Assembly: GCF_013449375.1 (NCBI RefSeq)
Contig: NZ_JACDRR010000006.1
Span: 124,001-188,000, forward strand
Direction: 5' to 3'
Length of the DNA stretch: 64,000 bases
Source of the DNA: Pectobacterium sp. CFBP8739
GTDB lineage: Bacteria; Pseudomonadota; Gammaproteobacteria; Enterobacterales; Enterobacteriaceae
The translations under genes and the position numbers were made by a program. This document shows, in pieces, positions 20,556 to 27,929 of this stretch; position 1 is the first letter of the stretch, and the number at the start of each line of letters is the position of its first letter. The notes under the pieces are model-generated. The model worked only from the letters and a program-made list of their open reading frames with translations, was not told where the DNA came from and ran no database searches.

Positions 20556-21450
20556 ACGTATCAGAGGCGGGAAATACCCGCGCGCAAAGGAAATCCACGA
20601 ATGCTCGTACTTTTGGTGATGGGTGTTTGCTGGCTGGCCATAGCACATGGAAGATGCCGTTGCGTTCCACGTAATCGGTCAGAATCGGCTGTAGTTGCCC
20701 TTCTGCCAGCTGTGCACGGATAGAGAAATCTGGCAGGTAAGCGATTCCAAGTCCTTGTAGTGCAAAACAAACGCGCGTTTCGATATTGTTGCAGATCATT
20801 GAGGTAGGCAATGGCAACTCGGGTTCGCTGGGGGGAAGCCGCAGCGCCCACGGCTCCAATTTGCCGCTATTGGGAAAGCGATAATGCAGACAGGCATGCT
20901 GCATCAAATCGGTAGGTTTCTGAGGCGTGCCGTGCTGAATAAGGTAGTCCGGCGCGGCAACCACCAGAAAACGAAAAGTGCCCAATTTCCGCGCGGTGAG
21001 GCGTGAATCCACGGGGTCACCTGTCCGTACGACGGCATCGAAACCTTCCTCAATGACGTCCACCATGCGGTCGGTGAAGTCCAGATCCAACTCTATCTCG
21101 GGATACTCGCGCATGAACTCACCGAGTACGGGGAGCACCAGTGAACTGACCAGCGGCAGGCTTACTCGCAGGCGTCCGCGCGGTACGGCTTTGGTCTGTG
21201 ACAGCTCCAGTTCTGCGGCTTCGATCTCAGCCAGAATTCGTCGGCTACGTGTCAGAAACAGTGAGCCTTCGGCGGTCAATGTGATGCTGCGCGTACTGCG
21301 GTGAAACAGCCTCACGCCTAGCTTTTCTTCAAGCCGTGCGACGCTTTTGCCAACCGCAGACGCGGAAACGCCCAGTAGTCGGCCAGCGGCAATAAAACTA
21401 CGTGTTTCGGCCACCTGCACAAATACCGCTAAGCCATTCAGGCTGTCCAT
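20554..21450 (-). CDS. LysR-family transcriptional regulator
   Basis: A 298-residue LysR-type regulator. Residues 1-60 form the winged helix (LAVFVQVAETRSFIAAGRLLGVSASAVGKSVARLEEKLG, split by the helix turn), followed by a linker helix and a periplasmic-binding-like effector domain ending DFLCARVFPAS. It is transcribed divergently from the serine hydrolase and MFS genes with 116 bases between starts, the usual layout for a LysR regulator controlling its neighbours. Its inducer is unknown. Confidence 0.88.
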   Translation of the reverse strand: MDSLNGLAVFVQVAETRSFIAAGRLLGVSASAVGKSVARLEEKLGVRLFHRSTRSITLTAEGSLFLTRSRRILAEIEAAELELSQTKAVPRGRLRVSLPLVSSLVLPVLGEFMREYPEIELDLDFTDRMVDVIEEGFDAVVRTGDPVDSRLTARKLGTFRFLVVAAPDYLIQHGTPQKPTDLMQHACLHYRFPNSGKLEPWALRLPPSEPELPLPTSMICNNIETRVCFALQGLGIAYLPDFSIRAQLAEGQLQPILTDYVERNGIFHVLWPASKHPSPKVRAFVDFLCARVFPASDT

Positions 21451-21566
21451 ATATCCTCTCTATTGCGGACAATTTATTCCTTATATTAAGGAACAGTAGC
21501 CTACTTTTTCTTTAATTGCTGATTTTCTATCGTAACGGGAACGCTCATTGATAAAAGGAACACGCC

Positions 21567-22760
21567 GTGATAACTCCCGTATTGGCTCTGGATACCCATG
21601 CTTCAACAGCTCCTTTCTCTGCCCGAATTCAGGCCGTCGTTCAACAGGCGTTGGACGAACGGCGTTTGGTCGGTGCTGTTGTGCTGGTTGTGCGCAACGG
21701 AGAATTGATTCATCAGCAGGCTGCAGGATGGGCTGACCGGGAAAACGCCCGTCCTATGGCGCTGGACGCCATCTTCCGATTGGCTTCTGTCAGCAAGCCC
21801 ATAGTGTCCGTGGCGGCGCTGGTGCTGGTGGCGCAAGGTCGGCTCGATCTGGATGGGGATATCACTCGCTGGATACCGACGTTCCAGACCCGACTGCTAG
21901 ACGGCAGCTCAGCGCGCATTACCGTGCGGCAGTTACTCAGCCACAGCGCGGGTTTGGGCTACCGCTTTTTCGAGCCCCATGCGGACGGCCCGTACGCACA
22001 GGCGGGGGTCTCCGATGGTATGGATGCCTCCGGCATCAGTCTGAATGAGAACCTGCACCGCATCGCCAGTGTTCCACTGCAATACGCGCCGGGCACGGCC
22101 TGGGGTTATTCGCTGGCAACGGATGTATTGGGGGCTTTGATCGAACGCATTCACGGTACGTCATTGGACGAGGCGGTTCGCCAACTGGTGACCGACCCGC
22201 TGGGTATGCACGATACCGGTTTTATTGTACGTGACCCATCGCGCCTGACTACCGCTTACGTGAATGACACCCCGCAGCCGCATCGTCTGGCCGAAGGCGA
22301 AACGGTGTCTCCCTTTGAAGGGGCAATTGGCATCGAGTACAGCCCTGCCCGTATCTTTGACTCTCAGGCTTTTCCGTCAGGTGGTGCAGGTATGGCAGGG
22401 ACGGCCAGGGATCTGCTGCGTCTGTTGGAAGCTCTGCGTAAAGGGGAAGGCGTGCTGCTGCCTGACGCGTTGATCGAGGAGATGGGGCGCGATCAAACAC
22501 AAGGGCTGGAGCTGCCCAATGCACCGGGCTGCGGTTTTGGCCTCGGTTTCTCGGTCTTGCGCGATCCGCAGTTAGCCGAGTCGCCGGAATCATCAGGCAC
22601 CTGGCGTTGGGGGGGAGCCTACGGTCATTCATGGTTTGTCGATCGACAACAAGGTTTGAGCGTGGTGGCTTTCACCAACACGATGTACGAGGGGATGTCG
22701 GGGCGTTTTGTCACCGATCTGCGCGATGCCGTGTATGGCGAACTGGAGGCAGCACGATGA
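21567..22760 (+). CDS. Beta-lactamase-fold serine hydrolase (class C/EstB-like)
   Basis: A penicillin-binding-protein/class C beta-lactamase-fold serine hydrolase of 397 residues; members include esterases and D-peptidases. The SxxK motif is S74-V-S-K77 (FRLASVSKP), the general-base tyrosine is probably Y181 in WGYSLATD (YxN is replaced by YSL, typical of esterase members), and the third motif is near GGAYGHSWF. There is no clear signal peptide. The start is GTG at 21567 with AAGGAA 8 bases upstream. Its stop overlaps the MFS start (ATGA). True beta-lactamase activity is unlikely from the motifs. Confidence 0.82.
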   Translation: MITPVLALDTHASTAPFSARIQAVVQQALDERRLVGAVVLVVRNGELIHQQAAGWADRENARPMALDAIFRLASVSKPIVSVAALVLVAQGRLDLDGDITRWIPTFQTRLLDGSSARITVRQLLSHSAGLGYRFFEPHADGPYAQAGVSDGMDASGISLNENLHRIASVPLQYAPGTAWGYSLATDVLGALIERIHGTSLDEAVRQLVTDPLGMHDTGFIVRDPSRLTTAYVNDTPQPHRLAEGETVSPFEGAIGIEYSPARIFDSQAFPSGGAGMAGTARDLLRLLEALRKGEGVLLPDALIEEMGRDQTQGLELPNAPGCGFGLGFSVLRDPQLAESPESSGTWRWGGAYGHSWFVDRQQGLSVVAFTNTMYEGMSGRFVTDLRDAVYGELEAAR

Positions 22761-23935
22761 CGGCTTCAATGACGGTGACACACCATGACAGACTGCCCGT
22801 TGCCTCATTGTTGGCACTGGCTACGGCAGCTTTCATCACTATCCTGACTGAAGCGCTGCCAGCAGGCCTGCTGCCGCAGATGGCGCAGGGACTGTCGGTG
22901 TCCGAAGCCTGGGTCGGACAAACCGTCACTATCTACGCTATCGGTTCTCTGGTCGCTGCGATCCCGTTGACCGCGGCGACGCAAGGTGTACCTCGCCGCC
23001 TGCTGCTGCTGGCAGCCATCGCCGGTTTCGCTGTCGCCAATACGGTTACGGCGTTGTCCAGCAGTTATCTGCTGACGATGGCGGCGCGTTTTCTGGCAGG
23101 TGTTTCAGCTGGGTTGCTGTGGGCGCTACTGGCGGGCTACGCGGCGCGAATGGTGCCGGAGCACCAGAAAGGGCGCGCGATTGCAATAGCGATGGTTGGC
23201 ACGCCATTAGCCTTGTCGCTCGGTGTGCCCGCTGGAACCTTTCTTGGCAACGTGATCGGCTGGCGCATGTGCTTCGGTATGATGAGCGGTTTGGCAGTAA
23301 TACTCATGCTGTGGGTGCGTATTCAGGTGCCAGATTTCGCGGGGCAAGCCGCAGGCCAGAGATTATCACTGCGGCGCGTATTCACGATGGCTGGCGTACG
23401 ATCCGTGTTATGTGCAGTGCTGGCTTTTGTGTTGGCGCATAACATTCTCTACACCTATATTGCATCGTTTCTCGCGGCGGTGGACATGGTTGCACAGACC
23501 GGCCTGGTGCTGCTGGTATTTGGCGTCACCTCTCTGCTGGGCATCTGGATTATTGGTGTGCTGATTGACCGCTATTTACGCGTCTTGACGCTTGCGTGCT
23601 CGGCATTGTTCTGCCTGTCCGTATTGGCGCTTGGCGTGGCTGGCGATGCACTGGCCGTGGTCTATGCGGCTGTGGCTATCTGGGGACTTGCCTTTGGCGG
23701 CGCAGCGACGTTATTCCAGACGGCAATTGTCAGAACGGCTGCGGAGGGCGCCGATGTGGCGCAATCGATGTTGGTCACGGCCTGGAACATGGCTATTGCG
23801 GGGGGCGGGATCCTCGGCGGTGTTCTGCTGGAGCACGTCGGCGTTGCCGCGTTCTTCCCAGTGCTGTTGGCACTGTTACTGATTGCGTTCGTTGTCGTTT
23901 GGTCTGCCAGAAGACACGGTTTCCCTATGGCGTGA
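22757..23935 (+). CDS. Major facilitator superfamily efflux transporter
   Basis: A 392-residue MFS permease of the AraJ/sugar-efflux-like DHA1 type with 12 predicted hydrophobic spans. Visible are the TM1 stretch ITILTEALPAGLLPQ, GASVTIYAIGS-like TM2 and the RFLAGVSAGLLWALLAGYA motif. The start overlapping the hydrolase stop (ATGA), with GGAGG 7 bases upstream, is chosen over an open extension of 50 residues. Together with the hydrolase and LysR it forms a probable detoxification or metabolite-efflux module; the substrate cannot be told. Confidence 0.87.
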   Translation: MTASMTVTHHDRLPVASLLALATAAFITILTEALPAGLLPQMAQGLSVSEAWVGQTVTIYAIGSLVAAIPLTAATQGVPRRLLLLAAIAGFAVANTVTALSSSYLLTMAARFLAGVSAGLLWALLAGYAARMVPEHQKGRAIAIAMVGTPLALSLGVPAGTFLGNVIGWRMCFGMMSGLAVILMLWVRIQVPDFAGQAAGQRLSLRRVFTMAGVRSVLCAVLAFVLAHNILYTYIASFLAAVDMVAQTGLVLLVFGVTSLLGIWIIGVLIDRYLRVLTLACSALFCLSVLALGVAGDALAVVYAAVAIWGLAFGGAATLFQTAIVRTAAEGADVAQSMLVTAWNMAIAGGGILGGVLLEHVGVAAFFPVLLALLLIAFVVVWSARRHGFPMA

Positions 23936-24024
23936 CGGTAAAATACCCAGAGGAGATTTTTTGCCAGTCGCTTCGCATAATACGCCCTCCGTCCGTTTAT
24001 TTTTAGCCGCGTCAATTACAATCA

Positions 24025-24061
24025 AACCTCAAAAAAGAAACGATGTTCTGTTTTTGAGGTT
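24025..24061 (+). promoter_or_regulatory. Hairpin sequestering the ribosome binding site of the secreted hydrolase
   Basis: AACCTCAAAAA (24025-24035) is perfectly complementary to TTTTTGAGGTT (24051-24061), with three further inner pairs (GAA/TTC). The right arm contains the only Shine-Dalgarno sequence, GAGG at 24056-24059, and ends at the first base before the ATG pair. In mRNA the site would be closed at low temperature or without an opening factor, as in RNA thermometers. It is not a terminator: the U run is inside the stem. Confidence 0.65.
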
Positions 24062-24064
24062 ATG

Positions 24065-25252
24065 ATGAATCTGAATATCTTACGCACCTCGGTCTGGCTA
24101 CTGGCGGCTTTGCTGGCCAGCCCTCCACTGATGGCGAACGACATGAACCCTACGATTCAACCCGCGACGGATCAGGCGGTAACGGATGAAGGTCTGCCTT
24201 CATTTTATCCGCAGCTTAAACAGCAGATGACCTACTCGGATTCCTGGCTATCTGGGAATTTTACGGATTTTAGCCAGTGGCAATCCCAGTCGAGAAAAAC
24301 GCTGCGTGCGCTACTGCTGACGCCGGATTCCACCAAAGACTTCGCGCCACAAGCGATAGAAAAACAAGATCGCGGCAGCTACATGGCGGAGAAAATTGCC
24401 TTCAACCTGACCGATGAAAGTCGTGTAGACGCGTTGCTCCTGACGCCAAAAAGCGCGGGGCCGCATCCCGCGGTCATCCTGCTGCACGATCACGGCGCGA
24501 AGTTTGATATCGGCAAAGAGAAGATGATTAAGCCGTGGGGCAATGACGCACAGCTTGATTCTGCACAGGCATGGGCCGATAAGTTTTTCACTGGGCGCTT
24601 TGTTGGGGATGAACTGGCGAAACGGGGCTATGTGGTGCTGGCAGTGGATGCACTCGGTTGGGGATCGCGCGGGCCGATTAAATATGAGCAGCAACAGGCA
24701 CTGGCGAGTAACTTCTTTAATCTGGGGCGCTCGCTCGCGGGTCTGATGGCCTACGAAGACATGCGGGCAACGGACTTTCTGGCATCACTTGAACAGGTTG
24801 ATAAGCAACGTATTGGCGTCGTGGGGTTCTCTATGGGGGCCTATCGTGCCTGGCAGCTCGCCGCGCTGTCTGACAAAGTCGCGGCGACAGCGGCAGTCTC
24901 CTGGATTGGCACATACGACGGTCTGATGACGCCGGGTAACAATGTGCTGAGAGGGCAGTCGGCATTCTATATGTTGCATCCGGGGCAACCGACACGCTTT
25001 GATTTCCCCGATGTGGCGAGCGTTGCCGCCCCAAAACCGATGCTGTTATTTAACGGTGGCAAAGACAAGCTATTCCCGACGCAGTCCGTTGAAGATGCCT
25101 ACGAGAAAATGCACAAGGTGTGGCAATCTCAAGGGGCGGACAACAACCTGCAAACCAAAATATGGCCTGAACTGGGGCATGTGTTCTATCAGGAACAGCA
25201 GGAAGAGGTGTTTCGCTTTCTGGATCAATGGCTAAAGCCAACATCCCGTTAA
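24065..25252 (+). CDS. Secreted alpha/beta hydrolase (dienelactone hydrolase-like)
   Basis: A 395-residue alpha/beta hydrolase with an N-terminal signal peptide (MNLNILRTSVWLLAALLASPPLMA) so it should act in the periplasm. The oxyanion region is LLHDHG, the nucleophile elbow GFSMGAY, the acid probably Asp in GGKDKLFPT and the histidine in LGHVFYQ. The second of two adjacent ATGs is preferred because GAGG is 5 bases upstream. Related proteins are annotated as dienelactone hydrolase-like or acetyl xylan esterase-like; the substrate is unknown. A hairpin covers its ribosome site. Confidence 0.82.
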   Translation: MNLNILRTSVWLLAALLASPPLMANDMNPTIQPATDQAVTDEGLPSFYPQLKQQMTYSDSWLSGNFTDFSQWQSQSRKTLRALLLTPDSTKDFAPQAIEKQDRGSYMAEKIAFNLTDESRVDALLLTPKSAGPHPAVILLHDHGAKFDIGKEKMIKPWGNDAQLDSAQAWADKFFTGRFVGDELAKRGYVVLAVDALGWGSRGPIKYEQQQALASNFFNLGRSLAGLMAYEDMRATDFLASLEQVDKQRIGVVGFSMGAYRAWQLAALSDKVAATAAVSWIGTYDGLMTPGNNVLRGQSAFYMLHPGQPTRFDFPDVASVAAPKPMLLFNGGKDKLFPTQSVEDAYEKMHKVWQSQGADNNLQTKIWPELGHVFYQEQQEEVFRFLDQWLKPTSR

Positions 25253-25298
25253 ACGAGTACCTTGTTAAAGCTTACACCTTATTAAAATCAGCATATTG

Positions 25299-26627
25299 CT
25301 AAAACAGCAGCCCCATTAAATAGCGTAGATCGCCTTCCTGCCGTAATGCGCAGCGATCGGCGATCTGGTTGCTGTCGAGGTGCGTCAACGAACCGATCGT
25401 TTGCCGCAGTTTGGCATGCAGATCGGTAGGACGCGCCGAGGTTTCCTGACGTGTGGTGCGCTGGATTAACGTGCTGCCGTTACGCAGGTGCAGCGTAACT
25501 TCATGAAAACGTGCTTCTGGGTCAAGCTCATCGGGCGGAGCAGTTTCATCAGCACGGCGTATGACGCGATTTGCCAGCGCGGAGATTGTGGTTTCAACCG
25601 GTGCTTCCGAAAAATGCGCCAGCTTCAATTCCCCTTCAATTAGCGCCGCAGCAATCACATACTCCAGACTGAAGCGCGCTTCTACACCGTTTGTCGCGTT
25701 ACGGATAAACGGTGCCACATCGCCACCCGGTGGGAACGTCACCGTGATATGTTCGATGGCATCGGCCAGATCGGCATCCGCACCATTATGTTTATGCCAC
25801 TGTTCCCGCAGGGCAAACGCGGCTTCGGCCGCGCTGTGGGTGCCGCCACAGGTTGGATAGCGCTTGAATTCCAGACCGGGAGACAACATGCGCCATGGCG
25901 CACCCCAGTTTTCAACCAGTAGTTCCGGTTGATGTTGTTGATCGCCGTGCGCCGCAAGAAAGGCGTCAATGACCTGTTGCGTGTTGCCCTCAAAGCCCGC
26001 TAAGCCCAGCTTGAGGGCGGTTAGCCCCGCTCTGGCGGAAAGCCCAGCATGCAGCGGTTTGACCGCTGAACCAAACTGCGCCCTCAGCCCTGCGGCCTGT
26101 GTGGCAGCCAGACCAAGAATGGTCTGCGTCTGTTTCACCGACGCGCCAGCCAAACGTGCCGCGGCAGCGGCAGCGGCGATAGCTCCGAGCGTCGCCGTGT
26201 TGTGGTAGCCGAGGCTGTAATGGCGTGGTCCACATGCCAGCCCGATTCTGCCTGCCGCCTCCACGCCAATCACGTATGCCGTCAAAAACGTTTCTTCCGT
26301 TACGGAGGAATCCTCTGCAGCAAGGGCAAACAGTGCGGGCAGAATAACGGTACTGGGGTGTCCACGAAACGCCGGATGATAATCGTCAAAGTCGAGTACG
26401 TGGCCGGAATAGCCCAGGATCAAACTACGCGTCAGGCTGTCCGTGCCGCTGAACACCTGCTTTAATGGCACGAGCCCGCTATCGGCAATCGCCCCTTGTG
26501 CGATCGGGAGCGCAGTAGAGATGAAGTCAGTCACCCCGTCACGGGCGGCCTCTATTGCTTCCCGATTGGGTTCGCTATGGATGATGTGGTGGGCAAGCGC
26601 TGCGGTGATATCAGTCTGATTGGTCAT
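25299..26627 (-). CDS. MmgE/PrpD family protein
   Basis: A 442-residue protein of the MmgE/PrpD fold, whose known members are 2-methylcitrate dehydratase, cis-aconitate decarboxylase and iminodisuccinate epimerase. Family blocks include GYSGHVLDFDDYHPAFRGHPS, GVEAAGRIGL and YHNTATLGAIAAAAA. No prpB/prpC/acn partners are adjacent, so 2-methylcitrate dehydratase should not be assumed. It is convergent with the secreted hydrolase and lies downstream of the AraC regulator gene on the same strand after a 13-bp inverted repeat. Confidence 0.85.
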   Translation of the reverse strand: MTNQTDITAALAHHIIHSEPNREAIEAARDGVTDFISTALPIAQGAIADSGLVPLKQVFSGTDSLTRSLILGYSGHVLDFDDYHPAFRGHPSTVILPALFALAAEDSSVTEETFLTAYVIGVEAAGRIGLACGPRHYSLGYHNTATLGAIAAAAAAARLAGASVKQTQTILGLAATQAAGLRAQFGSAVKPLHAGLSARAGLTALKLGLAGFEGNTQQVIDAFLAAHGDQQHQPELLVENWGAPWRMLSPGLEFKRYPTCGGTHSAAEAAFALREQWHKHNGADADLADAIEHITVTFPPGGDVAPFIRNATNGVEARFSLEYVIAAALIEGELKLAHFSEAPVETTISALANRVIRRADETAPPDELDPEARFHEVTLHLRNGSTLIQRTTRQETSARPTDLHAKLRQTIGSLTHLDSNQIADRCALRQEGDLRYLMGLLF

Positions 26628-26686
26628 GGGTCGTTATGTGTGCTGGCAGAAAAATAGTAATTTACTGCGCCTTGTTGAATAGCTAT

Positions 26687-26725
26687 TAATAACCAAATGA
26701 AATAACAAATTCCATTTGGTTATTA
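26687..26725. repeat. 13-bp perfect inverted repeat upstream of the MmgE/PrpD gene
   Basis: TAATAACCAAATG (26687-26699) and CATTTGGTTATTA (26713-26725) form a perfect 13-bp stem with a 13-nt loop, 60-98 bases upstream of the MmgE/PrpD start and 12 bases past the AraC gene stop. There is no T run, so an operator or mRNA hairpin is likelier than a terminator. Confidence 0.6.
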
Positions 26726-26736
26726 GTGATTGAAGA

Positions 26737-27720
26737 TCAGAAGCGGTCTTTTAGCTGCCTCGGCGTGATACCGAATGCACGGCGTAGCGCGGTGGCAAAG
26801 TTGGCGGGGCTGTTATAACCGGCGATGCTGGCCGCCTGCGCAATACCGATGCCGTCTTTTTGCAAGGCCAGCATGGCGCGCTGTAAGCGGCAGTTACGCA
26901 GGTACTCAAATACGCTCATATTGAACGTCTGACGAAAATGGCGCTGTAGCGTGCTTTCACTCATGTTGACGCTTTTGGCTATCTCACTCATCGAAAGCTG
27001 ATCGGCGCTGCCGCTTTCCAGCATCTCTCTGACCTGTTGAATGCGATGGTAGCCGCGCAGGGTGACGCCGTTGCTTTTTTCCTGCGCGACGCTGGCGGTT
27101 AATGAGGTAAACGCCTCGATAATCAGGCTCATACACTGCATTTCCAGATACAGGCGCTGGAGGGGCGTTTGACAAGGTTCAGCGTCCAGCGTTTGTAAGG
27201 CAATCGCCAGTGCTTGTCGGGACGGCGTCCATAGATGCGTTGCCAGATGAGTCTGTGTGAAATCGTGGATGGCCTGCCAGTCACCCACAGTATCCATCAT
27301 ATTGCCGTACAGCCATTCCCTGTCGAACGTCAACGTAATCGTTCGCTCATATTCATCACACTTGCCGATGCGGGTAAACATCGTCGGCTCCGTCAGCGCA
27401 ATCAGCGAGGCCGGCTGGTTCTCTCCCAGATGTAACTCCTGATGGCCAAATGAGATATGCGCATTGCCGCTCACCACGATGGCGAGTTTGATTGCGTCAT
27501 CCAGCAGGTTTTGGGTTTTCATATTGTGGCGATTAATCACATCTGCGGTATGCAGGATCAGATGCGGATTAAGCTGCACTACGGTGAATGACCCAAAGAG
27601 CACGGGTGTGTTATCGATCAACCGTGGACCGATGAAACGGTAATTATTCGCCACCAGACTGGATTGCTGAACGATGTGATCTTTATAGATCGGCTTTGAT
27701 GACTGCGTGAAGCTGCGCAC
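26737..27720 (-). CDS. AraC-family regulator of siderophore uptake (PchR/YbtA type)
   Basis: A 327-residue AraC-family regulator. The C-terminal DNA-binding domain has two helix-turn-helix motifs (MSEIAKSVNMSESTLQRHFRQTF and GIAQAASIAGYNSPANFATALRRAFG). The N-terminal sensor domain resembles PchR/YbtA. No ATG fits; I propose the GTG at 27720 with an AGGT site 6 bases upstream, giving the normal family length; the open frame runs to 27942 but would overlap the divergent promoter. It is divergent from a FepA-like receptor, so a ferric-siderophore-responsive activator of that receptor is the natural reading. Confidence 0.82.
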   Translation of the reverse strand: MRSFTQSSKPIYKDHIVQQSSLVANNYRFIGPRLIDNTPVLFGSFTVVQLNPHLILHTADVINRHNMKTQNLLDDAIKLAIVVSGNAHISFGHQELHLGENQPASLIALTEPTMFTRIGKCDEYERTITLTFDREWLYGNMMDTVGDWQAIHDFTQTHLATHLWTPSRQALAIALQTLDAEPCQTPLQRLYLEMQCMSLIIEAFTSLTASVAQEKSNGVTLRGYHRIQQVREMLESGSADQLSMSEIAKSVNMSESTLQRHFRQTFNMSVFEYLRNCRLQRAMLALQKDGIGIAQAASIAGYNSPANFATALRRAFGITPRQLKDRF

Positions 27721-27760
27721 GTGATGACCTACCTGATTAAACCCTTCGACCTGCGCCTTC

Positions 27761-27802
27761 CATTTTGATGCTTTGGCAAAACATTTTGCTGCTAGAGCAA
27801 AC
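27761..27802. promoter_or_regulatory. Two tandem 21-bp direct repeats, probable AraC-type operator
   Basis: Two adjoining 21-bp units share the pattern CATTTTGNTGCTNNNGCAAA, identical at 16 of 21 positions, with exactly two helical turns of spacing. They sit between the regulator and receptor genes, just upstream of the Fur box. AraC-family activators commonly bind such direct repeats. Confidence 0.65.
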
Positions 27803-27848
27803 CCCGTCCTGAATGACAAATGTAACAATGACCGCGCCAAAATGGTAA

Positions 27849-27869
27849 TGCAAATACTTCTCAATAGCA
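27849..27869. promoter_or_regulatory. Fur-box-like site upstream of the siderophore receptor
   Basis: The stretch begins TGCAAATACTTCTCA and ends AATAGCA, an imperfect palindrome resembling enterobacterial Fur boxes of the GCAAATAATTCTCATT type. It lies 60-80 bases upstream of the receptor start, where repression by Fe-Fur would be expected. Confidence 0.55.
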
Positions 27870-27929
27870 TTTTTTCGTTGAGGACGTCACATGGCGAGGC
27901 CTCATTTCTTACAGGGCAGGATAATTTTG

